DNA of 64,000 nt from Opitutaceae bacterium (GTDB lineage: Bacteria > Verrucomicrobiota > Verrucomicrobiia > Opitutales > Opitutaceae): the NCBI GenBank assembly GCA_028284385.1, contig JANQRT010000060.1, positions 432,915-496,914 on the forward strand, in the 5' to 3' direction. The stretch's first letter is position 1, and each line of letters opens with the position of its first letter. Position numbers and translations under genes: made by a program. The notes under the pieces were generated by a model. The model saw nothing but the letters and a program-made list of their open reading frames with translations. It ran no database searches and was not told the DNA's origin. Positions 19,697 through 27,953 of the stretch are shown piece after piece.

Positions 19697-19783
19697 AGGT
19701 CTTCGTTTTTGACCTAGCGATAACGCCTGTTAAGTGTAGATCAAATTCTTTCTCTTCCGCAGCGCGGCAGGGTCTCCGTTTCC

Positions 19784-21490
19784 ATGGCTCGGCAATCAAA
19801 TCAGGAAGCATCGCGCGTTCTATCTGGCTGGTTTCTACTCATTCTAGGTATTGGTCTTGTCGTCCTGGCCTGGCTCATCCCCTCGCGCTTTAAGTCGATC
19901 CCGCTTGATGTATTGCGAGAGGCTGGAATTCAAACGGATGGCATTTTCGAAGTGGCCGATGCCTATCTCGCCGAAAACAACATTGGAGTCGCCTCATTGC
20001 TTCTGGAAGCTGCGAAGTCCCTCGATCTGGAGGACGATGCGGGTCTTGAAATGCGACTCGAAGCGACTAGGGCAGCGAATGTTATTGTCGACCGTTGGGG
20101 TGTTTGGGATCCGTTTCTCGACACCGCTCTAGGAAGCATTCCTCTCGAGGAATACTCGAATCAGCCAGGCGCTCTTGGAATCCTGCTATCCAGAGCCAGT
20201 CGCGAGTCGACTGCATCGATGCTCGAAAATTCACGTAATCCACTGGTATCCGAAGTTCTAAGTACAGGCGAACTCTCCACCTACCGTCGGCTTTTTCCTA
20301 TAAACAGTTCTGCTGGGCGGCCACTGGAAGCCACTCTTCTCATTGTGGCTCTGCTTGCCCAGGAGGAGAGATTTTCACCGACTGTTCGTCGCGAGCTGCG
20401 TAATCGGGCCCTTCAAGCCAAGGCGTCGGGAGACGCTTCTTTTCTTGAAGATTTCTATTTGGATATGCTTTCGCTATCCCGCAGCCTCGATTGGGGTCAA
20501 TTAAAGACGCTTATTTTAAGCGTCCAGAAAATGGATACGTTTTCTCGATTGCGTTATTCGTTTCATCGATCGCCGGATTTTAAGTCCATCGTTTATGCGG
20601 CCTGTCTTCTCTCCGGCGATCCTGAAGACGTTCTGGACTATCTTGGCGAGTTTGGCGACCAGGGCCTTGAAACGCTCGGAGCCGCTATTTCGTTTGGATC
20701 CGGGAGTGTTGCGATGCTGGTCAATGAGCAGTTGCCATTGGAGGATTTGGAAATGGCGGTTGAACATTCCGAGCCAAGCAATGCGCTTAGCTCTTGGCTG
20801 GCTGGATTCAGTTTACAGAGACCCTACTTGTCTTTATCAACCAAATACGCCCTTTTCTTTATGGGGGCCTTTTTCGCTTTTCTCGGTTCGAGTAAATTCA
20901 CTCGATTCTACAACGAGCGAGCGTCTCCAGCCCTTGCTTACACGCAACGAGTGTTCGCCTCCTTCGCTTCCCTGGTGGTGCTGATAGTGATTAGCGAACC
21001 GCATCTTGCTGGAAGTTCTGGGGAAGGATATTCCTTCGAATTTGTCGTGCCTGTAATCGCTCAAGAAGCAGGCGAAACTGTAGTTATAGAAACAACACCA
21101 ACTACGTCTATGGATCATACCACAATGCTGTCTGTCGGATTCTTTTTCCTTTTGCAGGTCCTCGTTTTTCTGATCTGCATGCTGAAGGTCCGAGAAATAA
21201 ATCGTCAAGAAGTCGACGACCTGGTCAAATTGAAGCTGATGGAGAACGAGGAAAACCTGTTTGATGCCGGGCTCTACGTCGGCATCGCCGGCACCTGCAT
21301 ATCGCTAGTCCTGCAAGTGCTCGGGCTAATCGAGGCGAACCTGCTTTCCGCTTACGCCTCGAATCTTTTCGGAATCCTATGTGTCGCCATTGTTAAAATA
21401 CGAATCGTTCGTCCCTACAAGAATCAGTTGATACTCGCCAGTCAGGATCAACTGATGATGCTCACCAAAAAGACGGCTATCACCGGCTAG
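19784..21490 (+). CDS. Polytopic membrane protein; possible MotA/TolQ/ExbB-like channel subunit
   Basis: The 568-residue protein has a membrane segment at about 16-32, a helical hydrophilic region of some 300 residues, and five further hydrophobic segments at about 353-370, 389-404, 447-468, 495-515 and 520-537. The last two, separated from the preceding ones by a charged loop (REINRQEVDDLVKL), contain GIAGTCISLVLQV and SAYASNLFGI. These resemble the paired G-x-x-G-T and A-x-x-T/S-x-x-x-G helices of MotA/TolQ/ExbB proteins. The next gene, seven bases downstream, encodes a single-pass protein with an Asp in its N-terminal membrane helix, as the MotB/TolR/ExbD partner would. The assignment is inferred from pattern only; the N-terminal region has no recognised family. 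Confidence 0.5.
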   Translation: MARQSNQEASRVLSGWFLLILGIGLVVLAWLIPSRFKSIPLDVLREAGIQTDGIFEVADAYLAENNIGVASLLLEAAKSLDLEDDAGLEMRLEATRAANVIVDRWGVWDPFLDTALGSIPLEEYSNQPGALGILLSRASRESTASMLENSRNPLVSEVLSTGELSTYRRLFPINSSAGRPLEATLLIVALLAQEERFSPTVRRELRNRALQAKASGDASFLEDFYLDMLSLSRSLDWGQLKTLILSVQKMDTFSRLRYSFHRSPDFKSIVYAACLLSGDPEDVLDYLGEFGDQGLETLGAAISFGSGSVAMLVNEQLPLEDLEMAVEHSEPSNALSSWLAGFSLQRPYLSLSTKYALFFMGAFFAFLGSSKFTRFYNERASPALAYTQRVFASFASLVVLIVISEPHLAGSSGEGYSFEFVVPVIAQEAGETVVIETTPTTSMDHTTMLSVGFFFLLQVLVFLICMLKVREINRQEVDDLVKLKLMENEENLFDAGLYVGIAGTCISLVLQVLGLIEANLLSAYASNLFGILCVAIVKIRIVRPYKNQLILASQDQLMMLTKKTAITG

Positions 21491-21497
21491 TTTAGCG

Positions 21498-22931
21498 ATG
21501 AATAAGACTTTGCTACTCATCCTCGTCGATTTTCTTCTTCTTACCATTCTATCTCTTACTAAGTGGGATGAAGATCGCTCGGAGTCCACTTCTTCCGATG
21601 TTGATACGGATACAAGCGTAGCGACCATGGCTGTGATGGAGCAGGATCTTTTGGATACATTGACTAGCAGTCTACAGGAGGAGCAGGGCGCCCAGGAAGC
21701 GCTCGCCCAGCAAATGAGAGAAAGGGAAGCGGAGTTGGCAAGAAGAGAAGAAGCTATTCGAGACCTGCAAACCAATCTTCAGACGACACGAGATAGCGAA
21801 GAGGCTTTGAAACAGGAGCGATCCGCATTGCAAAAGGAGAACGAGAAGACGCAGTTGAGCGTGGACGAGCTGCAGAGCAAATACGATAAGCTGAATGTAG
21901 AGGCTCGCCAGACCGAAGCCCAATCGCGCATGCTTCAAGAGGAGCTTCAGGAAAAGCTCAAAGAGATTGACGCCAAGGCCAAGCAGCTAAGCGAGGCCGA
22001 GGAAAAGATAGTCCAATCGCAACAACGTATTCAGGAACTGAATATTGATGTGCGCGTGGCTAAGGAGGAATCAAAATTTCTTCAGCAAAATGTGGATATG
22101 CTGCGCACCGAAGTGCAGGCCGAGCGCCAGGATCGAATCAAAGCTCAGGAGCAAGCGGGGCTTATGGCGGAAAGCGTTTCCCAATTGGCGGAAAAATCCG
22201 AGGACATCAGAGAGGAAATCCGCTCGAACACGCCTATCAACGCCAATCAGATTTTCAATGACTACCTGGCCAACCGCGTACAAGCGACGTTTACATCCGA
22301 GGTTTTTTCGAGGGGTAGGGTGGCTGAGGAAAAGGACGATACGACAACCATTTTCGTATCCGACGGGCAGGGTGTTCACGCCATTGCTCATTTGGACTAC
22401 ACCCCGCTGGGTCTATCGCGCAATCCAGCCGGCTTTCGCCGAGTCGCCGTCTCCTTGGAACAGGATGGCCAGGCCTACAACCCATCCGTTCTCTCCTTCC
22501 TTTCATTGGATCCTAGAGTGGCTGCAGTTCCCGTTCCCCGGGATCGGGTTGAAGCCCTTGGAGGTTCTATCTATTACACTGCCATCGAGCCCTTCAAGTT
22601 TTCAGAAGCGGTATTGATCAACGCTCGGGGAAATTATTACGGGGAAGTGGAGTTCAAACTCGATGCCGACACGCCTGGCTATGTTAAGATGCAATCCAAG
22701 ATTTTCAGCGCTCTTTTCGGCGAGTTCTCTCCTTCGACCGGGGATCTGGTTTTCTCCAAGACAGGAGAGATGCTCGGCATCATGGTTGACCGTCGCAACT
22801 GCGCCTTGGTCAGTAATCTTGTCGTGAAAGAATCGATACCGCTGAATCAGCGATTCGAGAACAGAGAGCTCGTCAATGCGATTTCGTCATTGAGAAGCCG
22901 GTACGACGTCCTTCCAGCTGAAGTTCGATAA
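21498..22931 (+). CDS. Membrane-anchored coiled-coil protein; possible MotB/TolR-like partner with trypsin-like C-terminal domain
   Basis: The 477 residues begin with a membrane helix carrying an aspartate (LLLILVDFLLLTILSLTKW, Asp 11), reminiscent of the proton-carrying Asp of MotB/ExbD. Residues about 50-240 are a continuous coiled coil (EREAELARREEAIRDL and similar). Residues about 245-477 form a beta-rich domain in which GVHAIAHL and SPSTGDLVFSKTGEMLGIM can be laid on the His region and the GNSGG-x-V-x(n)-G-x-xxGI region of trypsin/HtrA folds, with the Ser kept but neighbouring glycines changed. It is almost certainly co-transcribed with the preceding gene. Export of the C-terminal part is inferred from the N-terminal anchor. 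Alternative: a structural envelope protein with no enzymatic role. Confidence 0.5.
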   Translation: MNKTLLLILVDFLLLTILSLTKWDEDRSESTSSDVDTDTSVATMAVMEQDLLDTLTSSLQEEQGAQEALAQQMREREAELARREEAIRDLQTNLQTTRDSEEALKQERSALQKENEKTQLSVDELQSKYDKLNVEARQTEAQSRMLQEELQEKLKEIDAKAKQLSEAEEKIVQSQQRIQELNIDVRVAKEESKFLQQNVDMLRTEVQAERQDRIKAQEQAGLMAESVSQLAEKSEDIREEIRSNTPINANQIFNDYLANRVQATFTSEVFSRGRVAEEKDDTTTIFVSDGQGVHAIAHLDYTPLGLSRNPAGFRRVAVSLEQDGQAYNPSVLSFLSLDPRVAAVPVPRDRVEALGGSIYYTAIEPFKFSEAVLINARGNYYGEVEFKLDADTPGYVKMQSKIFSALFGEFSPSTGDLVFSKTGEMLGIMVDRRNCALVSNLVVKESIPLNQRFENRELVNAISSLRSRYDVLPAEVR

Positions 22932-23117
22932 ATAAGTAGCGAATCGTTTATGGCGTTTCGGAGAAATGAAGAGATATCTTTTTTTTGGAGACACGAGATA
23001 ATGGAGAAGGGGTTCTCTTAGAATGGCCACCGAGGAAAAGCCGGAACTGCCACTCGCCGATTCCGCCTGATGAAGAACCTGCTCCCTGGAACAACTGAAT
23101 TTCCTGTCAACAAGACT

Positions 23118-24353
23118 CTAGAGACGTTTGCGGTCCGGTATGATCCATCGGTCCTTGAGCACTTTGCCTCCTGCTTCGTTAACTGCTATATCGATAATCG
23201 GGGCCATACGTTGGGCGATCAACGTAAAGGTGTCGTCGGCTTCTGGATCGTCCGGTAGGTAATCCGGCAATGCGTCGCGCGTAAGAGCCGCCCAATACCG
23301 GTCGGAAAACTCCATCCCGTCGAATTCAGCGAGCAATGCATCGTAGCCGATCAGCTGCCCAATCACCCCGCCGATCGAAGCGGCAGGGTTATCGGAATCC
23401 CATCCGCTAAGCGTTCCTATTTGGACTGTCTTCTTGTAGTTGCCTTCTCCATACAATAGACACAGCACCGACGACGCGAAATTGATCGAAGACTCGACGT
23501 GTGATAGGTACTGGAAACCATTGGCTTCGGCGTTGGCTTGATAACGATCCGCATAGCGATCGCGGGTTGCTTCCCAATCGTCCTTGTCGGGATTGTCCAA
23601 ATAATCCTTCAGTACGAAATCGAATATATCCGCTGTTTTCGATCCGTCGGGGATATACTTCCGAGCTTCGGTTGCAAGCCACAGCACCTGGTCGCGTAGA
23701 GGCAACGAGTCGTCCACCCTAGGAATCAAGGAGTGGAGAACCACATGGTAGGCCGCAGCATCGTAGGCGTCGCCCTCCGCTACTGTGCGAATAGGCAAGT
23801 CCGCCATCTCCAGAGCCTTGCCTGGCAGACCTGGGGCATAAGCGCCGAAGATTTCAGTCGTCAACTGAGCGTCGATCATCAGCGAATGCTGGTTCGGAGG
23901 ATTTTGTCCAGTCTCGGGAGGAAGGTAGCCCTCGTCCATCAGCGTACGAGCCCGTTTATTGGATACCCAAATTTTCCGATTGATATGCTTGATCCAACCG
24001 TCGGCAATTTGCTGCGGACTCAACGTAGTCGTCTTGTGCTGGTGGAGCAAATGCACGTAGACGTACTCGATATTCGTGTCATCGTCTGACCGCCAAGGGT
24101 CCTGGATCACGAAATCGATCAATTGACCCCTTTTGCCGGAATTGGTGCCCCAAGCCTCGTCGGTGAAAAACGGAGACTCCTTGATTTGGTTCTCGGTAAT
24201 CAGGCCTGTCCAATTCGCGATACACTCGGCCAGCCAAAGCGCCCGCAGGCTTTCTAGATAGGAGGTCCTGTCGATTACAAGATCAGCTTGGGCAAACGGA
24301 ACCGTCGCGAAAATCCAAGCCATTAATATCCTATTGCGAGAGATCCGATTCAT
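23118..24353 (-). CDS. Exported ADP-ribosylglycohydrolase-family protein
   Basis: The 411-residue product has a signal peptide (NRILMAWIFATVPFAQA) followed by an all-helical ADP-ribosylglycohydrolase fold. The late metal motif is recognisable as GWDSDNPAASIGGVIGQ (usually G-D-T-D-N-x-A..G), and an earlier acidic metal motif may be the DDDTNIEYVYVHLL segment near residue 91. Most members of this fold remove ADP-ribose from proteins or small molecules in the cytosol; exported relatives in Verrucomicrobiota and Planctomycetes are of unknown substrate and are often annotated only by fold. A good ribosome-binding site (AAGAAAGGATC) precedes the ATG. The gene stands alone between convergent and same-strand neighbours. 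Confidence 0.75.
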   Translation of the reverse strand: MNRISRNRILMAWIFATVPFAQADLVIDRTSYLESLRALWLAECIANWTGLITENQIKESPFFTDEAWGTNSGKRGQLIDFVIQDPWRSDDDTNIEYVYVHLLHQHKTTTLSPQQIADGWIKHINRKIWVSNKRARTLMDEGYLPPETGQNPPNQHSLMIDAQLTTEIFGAYAPGLPGKALEMADLPIRTVAEGDAYDAAAYHVVLHSLIPRVDDSLPLRDQVLWLATEARKYIPDGSKTADIFDFVLKDYLDNPDKDDWEATRDRYADRYQANAEANGFQYLSHVESSINFASSVLCLLYGEGNYKKTVQIGTLSGWDSDNPAASIGGVIGQLIGYDALLAEFDGMEFSDRYWAALTRDALPDYLPDDPEADDTFTLIAQRMAPIIDIAVNEAGGKVLKDRWIIPDRKRL

Positions 24354-24605
24354 ATAAATGATCCTTTCTTAGGGGAAAGCTCGCTTCAAAGTGAAACGAG
24401 AACACTGCAACGCTTTGCAATAAAAATCCGCTTTATGAACGGCACCCACTGAAATACAACGTTACCGTATCATCAGTAACGGCAGCTGCTGGGTTAGGAG
24501 CCTATCCCCAAACCCTCTTAAGCATAACTGTTTTGAACCATGAACGCCTTTTGGCGTCCATTCGCTGATTCTCTGTAATATAAATCCAATTATTGAACGG
24601 GTCTC

Positions 24606-25121
24606 TTATGGGAGGTTAGCTATTCTTTCGAGATCGTCCCTATTGAACCTTAGCAATCGCCATTCGTCCATCAGGTTGGCTCCCTGTTGCTTGTAGAAAT
24701 CCAGAGCTGGCTCGTTCCAATCCAGGGCCATCCACTCCATCCGACCGCAATCTTCCTCGTGTGCGATTCGCGCCACCTCGAGAAAAAGCGCCTTTCCATG
24801 ACCTTTGCCTCTGTAGTCGGGTTTTACGTACAGGTCTTCGAGGTAGATGCCTGGCTTCCCGATAAAAGTGGAAAAATTATAGAAGAAAATGGCATAGCCT
24901 ACATGGATTCCGTTTTCGGTAGCCACCAAAGCTCGCGCAACCGGGTTTTCGCAAAAAAGTTGGCCTTCCAGGCGTTCTTCTGTCACCTCGAGCTGATGCG
25001 TCAAATTCTCGTATTCCGCGATGCCTTTTATCATCTCCATGATGGCAGGGACGTCGCTTGATTCCGCCTGTTTGATTGCCATGGCTTCTTCTTCAACAAT
25101 CGCATTGTCAATGTCCAGCAT
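24606..25121 (-). CDS. GNAT-family N-acetyltransferase, diamine/thialysine type
   Basis: Transfers acetyl from acetyl-CoA to an amine. The acetyl-CoA pyrophosphate loop is visible as YRGKGHGKALF (R/Q-x-x-G-x-G/A), preceded by YLEDLYVKPDYRG and followed by MEWMALDWNEPALDFYKQQGA, all typical of spermidine/spermine and thialysine acetyltransferases (SAT1-like). The N-terminal segment IAEYENL is also shared with that group. I keep ATG 25121 as the start (171 residues), but an in-frame ATG at 25082 (MAIKQAESSD) fits the family's length better and leaves more room for a promoter toward the divergent sulfatase-like gene. Confidence 0.85.
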   Translation of the reverse strand: MLDIDNAIVEEEAMAIKQAESSDVPAIMEMIKGIAEYENLTHQLEVTEERLEGQLFCENPVARALVATENGIHVGYAIFFYNFSTFIGKPGIYLEDLYVKPDYRGKGHGKALFLEVARIAHEEDCGRMEWMALDWNEPALDFYKQQGANLMDEWRLLRFNRDDLERIANLP

Positions 25122-25145
25122 TCCATTGATAGAGTTTGTTTATTC

Positions 25146-26354
25146 GTGAGTCTTGTTCGTCGATTTAAGTCTCCACCTGACATTGTCGTTGCGCTAACCA
25201 CCCAGTGGAGAGCTCAGGCTTTGGGTTATGCGGGAGACCCTAATGCGACAACGCCTCATCTCGATAGGCTCGCTGAAGCCTCTATAGATTGTTTCCAGGC
25301 CGTGACCCCCCATCCCTTTGGCGTTTTCGCTCGAGCCGCTTTTTTTACCGGACAGCCATGTCCGGAGAATGGAATTTCAGACTATTATGACCCTCTTCCG
25401 GCCGATGCTATCACGCTTGCCCATCGTTTTTCGAACTTGGGATACAAGACGTCTTTTTTTGGAAAATGGCAGCTGTTCAAACGTGACCCAAACATGCCTG
25501 TTGTAGGCGAAGGTCATGCCCGTGTGAGGGTGATGGAATCTTGGCGAGGCGGATTCGATTTCTGGGAGGGATTTGAAGGAGGATTTCTCCTTAACGATTG
25601 CTATTTCCATGGAACGCGAATAGCGGAGCCTACGATTTTCAAGGGTTATCAGTCTGATGTCATTGTTGATCGGTTTATTGAATACAGCCGAGAATCCGAA
25701 ACGACTTCTCCTCGATTTTCCATTCTGAGTTTTGACGCCCCGCATCCTCCTTATGATGCTCCCGCTTCTGGAGCCCAGTCAGTTGATACGAAGTCGGTTC
25801 TTCTTAATGACGAGGTTGTTGAAAATGAGAATATCAGAACGACCGCTCGACGCGAAATGAGTGGCTATTATCGGCATATTGAAGCCACGGATACAGCGAT
25901 CGGTCGCTTGATCAGCTTTCTGAAAACACGCGACTGGTCGAACACGCTTTTTGTCTTTACGTCGGTGCATGGGGATATGCATGGATCGTGTGGCCTCTTT
26001 CGAAAAGGCTGGCCGCATGAGGAATCGGTTCGAGTGCCGATGCTTTTCTCCTGGCCTCGTGTATTCGATGTTCCTCGACGAGACCCTATATTGATTTCTC
26101 TTTTGGATCTAGGCCCGACTTTGTTGGGATTAGCTTCGGGCGTCGAGTGGCCTCAGCAGGGAAATGCTATGAAAGGTCGCGATCTAAGCCAGGCCTTGCT
26201 CCTTAAATCCGAGGGTCCAGATGAACAGTGCATTTCGATGCCGAGCATTCCTCCTTTTGAAAAGCAGTGCCCCTACGTCTGGAAGGCGAAGCGCTCCGTG
26301 GAAAAGACCGTTGTCTTGCCCGAAAAAGAAAAGTCTTTCACACTAGACCATTGA
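25146..26354 (+). CDS. Sulfatase-fold protein lacking the active-site residues (pseudo-sulfatase)
   Basis: The 402-residue protein (GTG start at 25146) follows the alkaline phosphatase/sulfatase fold throughout: PDIVVALTTQWRAQALGY at the N-terminus, TTPHLDRLA, RAAFFTGQPC, FFGKWQL, FTSVHGDMHGSCG and KGWPHEESVRVPMLF. Key residues are replaced: the formylglycine Cys/Ser of C-x-P-S-R is Gly (GVFAR), the N-terminal metal Asp pair is Thr-Thr (ALTTQ), and the Asp of SDHGD is Val (SVHGD). Without these, normal sulfate-ester hydrolysis looks impossible. It has no signal peptide and the reading frame is intact, so it is a retained pseudoenzyme rather than a decaying gene. A ligand-binding or regulatory role, or a changed chemistry, would be inference. 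Confidence 0.8.
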   Translation: MSLVRRFKSPPDIVVALTTQWRAQALGYAGDPNATTPHLDRLAEASIDCFQAVTPHPFGVFARAAFFTGQPCPENGISDYYDPLPADAITLAHRFSNLGYKTSFFGKWQLFKRDPNMPVVGEGHARVRVMESWRGGFDFWEGFEGGFLLNDCYFHGTRIAEPTIFKGYQSDVIVDRFIEYSRESETTSPRFSILSFDAPHPPYDAPASGAQSVDTKSVLLNDEVVENENIRTTARREMSGYYRHIEATDTAIGRLISFLKTRDWSNTLFVFTSVHGDMHGSCGLFRKGWPHEESVRVPMLFSWPRVFDVPRRDPILISLLDLGPTLLGLASGVEWPQQGNAMKGRDLSQALLLKSEGPDEQCISMPSIPPFEKQCPYVWKAKRSVEKTVVLPEKEKSFTLDH

Positions 26355-26380
26355 AATTTCTGTGCTATACCGAATGACTT

Positions 26381-26887
26381 ATGGATGTAAGCGAATCATT
26401 AGAAGCCGCCATTAATCAGCAAATTGGGCATGAGTTTTCAGCATCCCATTCCTATCTTTCGATGGCCTCTTACTTCGAGCGAATCGCTTACGACGGTTTT
26501 GCGGCTTGGATGCATTTGCAAAGCGGCGAAGAGCGGGTACATGCGATGAAATTCTACAACTACTTGCTCGATCGGGGAGGGGTGGTTAAATTGCCCTCTA
26601 TCGAGGCTCCTCGCTATGAATATAATTCTCCTCTAGAGGTTTTCGAAGCTAGTCTCCAGCAAGAACAGGAGGTCTCGAAGAGCATTTATCATCTCTATAA
26701 GCTCGCTTCAGACGAAGGCGATTATGCGACGGTTTCTTTTCTCAAATGGTTTATCGACGAACAGGTTGAAGAAGAGAAAACGGTTGGAGATATGATTGAT
26801 AAGCTCAAGCGGGCTCAGGACAACCCGGAGGCGATATTGCTTCTCGATCGATTCGCCTCTGAACGCAAGTCTGGCGAAGAGGAGTAG
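26381..26887 (+). CDS. ftnA: Ferritin (iron storage)
   Basis: Non-haem bacterial ferritin that oxidises and stores iron in a 24-subunit shell in the cytosol. In 168 residues the ferroxidase ligands can be seen: Glu in GHEFSASHSYL, the E-x-x-H of GEERVHAMKF, Glu in LQQEQEV and the C-terminal DEQVEEEKTV segment. Length and helix pattern match FtnA of enteric bacteria, without the Met ligand of bacterioferritin. It lies 26 bases after the sulfatase-like gene. The interval before the flagellar cluster holds only weak hairpins. No iron-box-like site was recognised upstream. Confidence 0.93.
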   Translation: MDVSESLEAAINQQIGHEFSASHSYLSMASYFERIAYDGFAAWMHLQSGEERVHAMKFYNYLLDRGGVVKLPSIEAPRYEYNSPLEVFEASLQQEQEVSKSIYHLYKLASDEGDYATVSFLKWFIDEQVEEEKTVGDMIDKLKRAQDNPEAILLLDRFASERKSGEEE

Positions 26888-27055
26888 AACCGTCTACCTT
26901 AGGATCTTTCGCTTTATGACGGCTCCTTCGTAAGGGAGGCGCTTTTGAAGACCTAGGCAATATCTTCCTTCCCCCTCTTCATGAGGGCGATTCCTGTACC
27001 AGATGATTTTTTAAGTCATTGTTTAATAAAGACTTAAAACGATATCAAATTCTCT

Positions 27056-27071
27056 AGGCATGGCCTTTGCT
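27056..27071 (+). promoter_or_regulatory. Candidate sigma54 (-24/-12) promoter before flgB
   Basis: AGGCATGGCCTTTGCT: the GG at 27057-27058 and GC at 27069-27070 are exactly 10 bases apart, and the site agrees with TGGCAY-N5-TTGCT except at the first base. The predicted start of transcription falls at or just before the flgB ATG (27083), which would make a leaderless message. A closely similar site lies before flgF. Confidence 0.5.
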
Positions 27072-27082
27072 TAGCGCAAGGC

Positions 27083-27466
27083 ATGATCGATGAGATAATA
27101 CAGCGCGAGAACTACGTCATTGCGAAGAAGCTTCTCGACGCTGCGCATTCGAAACACCAGGCGATTGCCAGCAACATTTCGAATGTCGAAACACCCGGCT
27201 ACAAGCGGCAGGACATTCGGACTGATTTCGCCGCCAAGCTGCAGAAACTAGCCGCTAGTGACAATCTCAAGGATATCAGTCAGCTCGATCCACAGGTGAT
27301 CACCGATCTCCAGTCGCCGGCAGTGAGGTCCGACGGCAACAACGTCCAGCTCGATCAGGAGCTTCTGAAGATGACCGAGAACGCGGTGCAATACGATTAT
27401 CTTACTAAGTATACCGCCAATTCGCTCAAGAGGCTTAAAACGGCCATCACTGGTCAGGTCACCTAA
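27083..27466 (+). CDS. flgB: Flagellar basal-body rod protein FlgB
   Basis: FlgB forms the proximal rod next to the MS ring and is exported by the flagellar type III system. The 127-residue product begins MIDEIIQRENYVIAKK and has the rod-family motif SNISNVETPGYKR (about residues 32-44) and a C-terminal amphipathic helix. It is the first gene of the flagellar locus, followed by flgC after 26 bases. The start codon has only AAGG immediately upstream, consistent with the leaderless transcript suggested by the sigma54-like site. Confidence 0.95.
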   Translation: MIDEIIQRENYVIAKKLLDAAHSKHQAIASNISNVETPGYKRQDIRTDFAAKLQKLAASDNLKDISQLDPQVITDLQSPAVRSDGNNVQLDQELLKMTENAVQYDYLTKYTANSLKRLKTAITGQVT

Positions 27467-27492
27467 ATCGATTTGAATACGGAAGCCACGCT

Positions 27493-27921
27493 ATGAATAT
27501 AATGCCAGGACTCGATGCCACCTCTTCCGCTCTTCAAGCGGAAAAGATGAGGCTGGATATTATCGGACAGAATATCGCTAACGCTCAGACCACAAAAGGA
27601 CCCAATGGAGAGCCTTACTCCCGGCAAATCGTTTCCTTCGAATCTAAGCTGGTTGAAATGGGCACTAAGGATGGCAAACCCACTCTTGGGTATGGCGTAA
27701 ATGTCCGGCAAGTGGTCAACGATTCTACCAAGGGTCCTCTTGTCTATAATCCAGGTCATCCAGACGCCGACGAAAAGGGTATGGTCCGTCTTCCCAATGT
27801 GAACATCACTCATGAGATGGTTGACCTGATAAGCTCCTCTCGAGCCTACGAGGCCAATCTTCAGGTCGTCCGTACTGCCAAACAGATGGCGACCTTGGCT
27901 TTGAAAATGGGAGGCCAATAA
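27493..27921 (+). CDS. flgC: Flagellar basal-body rod protein FlgC
   Basis: Proximal rod subunit that follows FlgB in the axial structure. The 142 residues contain the N-terminal rod motif (GQNIANAQT, in place of the usual N-x-A-N), the PDADEKGMV segment followed by PNVNITHEMVDLISSSRAYEAN, and the C-terminal helix with KQMATLALKMG. Length is typical of the family. It lies in the flgB-flgC-fliE order seen in most bacteria. Confidence 0.95.
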   Translation: MNIMPGLDATSSALQAEKMRLDIIGQNIANAQTTKGPNGEPYSRQIVSFESKLVEMGTKDGKPTLGYGVNVRQVVNDSTKGPLVYNPGHPDADEKGMVRLPNVNITHEMVDLISSSRAYEANLQVVRTAKQMATLALKMGGQ

Positions 27922-27953
27922 GACTGTAGCCGTATTTTAATGACGAATTTCCT

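Noticed and set aside
19716..19723. AGCGATAA as a FliA -10 element before the 19784 membrane-protein pair
   Set aside because: The 8 bases upstream at the required 11-base spacing (AGGTCTTC) do not match TAAAGTTT.
23070..23258. 62-codon frame overlapping the end of the ADP-ribosylglycohydrolase gene
   Set aside because: Mostly antisense to that gene, no recognisable content.
24460..24481. Inverted repeat CGTTAC/GTAACG in the 252-base gap before the ADP-ribosylglycohydrolase gene
   Set aside because: Only six bases with a ten-base spacer, no T-run, not near a start; could be chance.
26923..26946. Hairpin with four T after ferritin as a terminator
   Set aside because: The stem needs a bulge and the T-run is only four bases; too weak to list.
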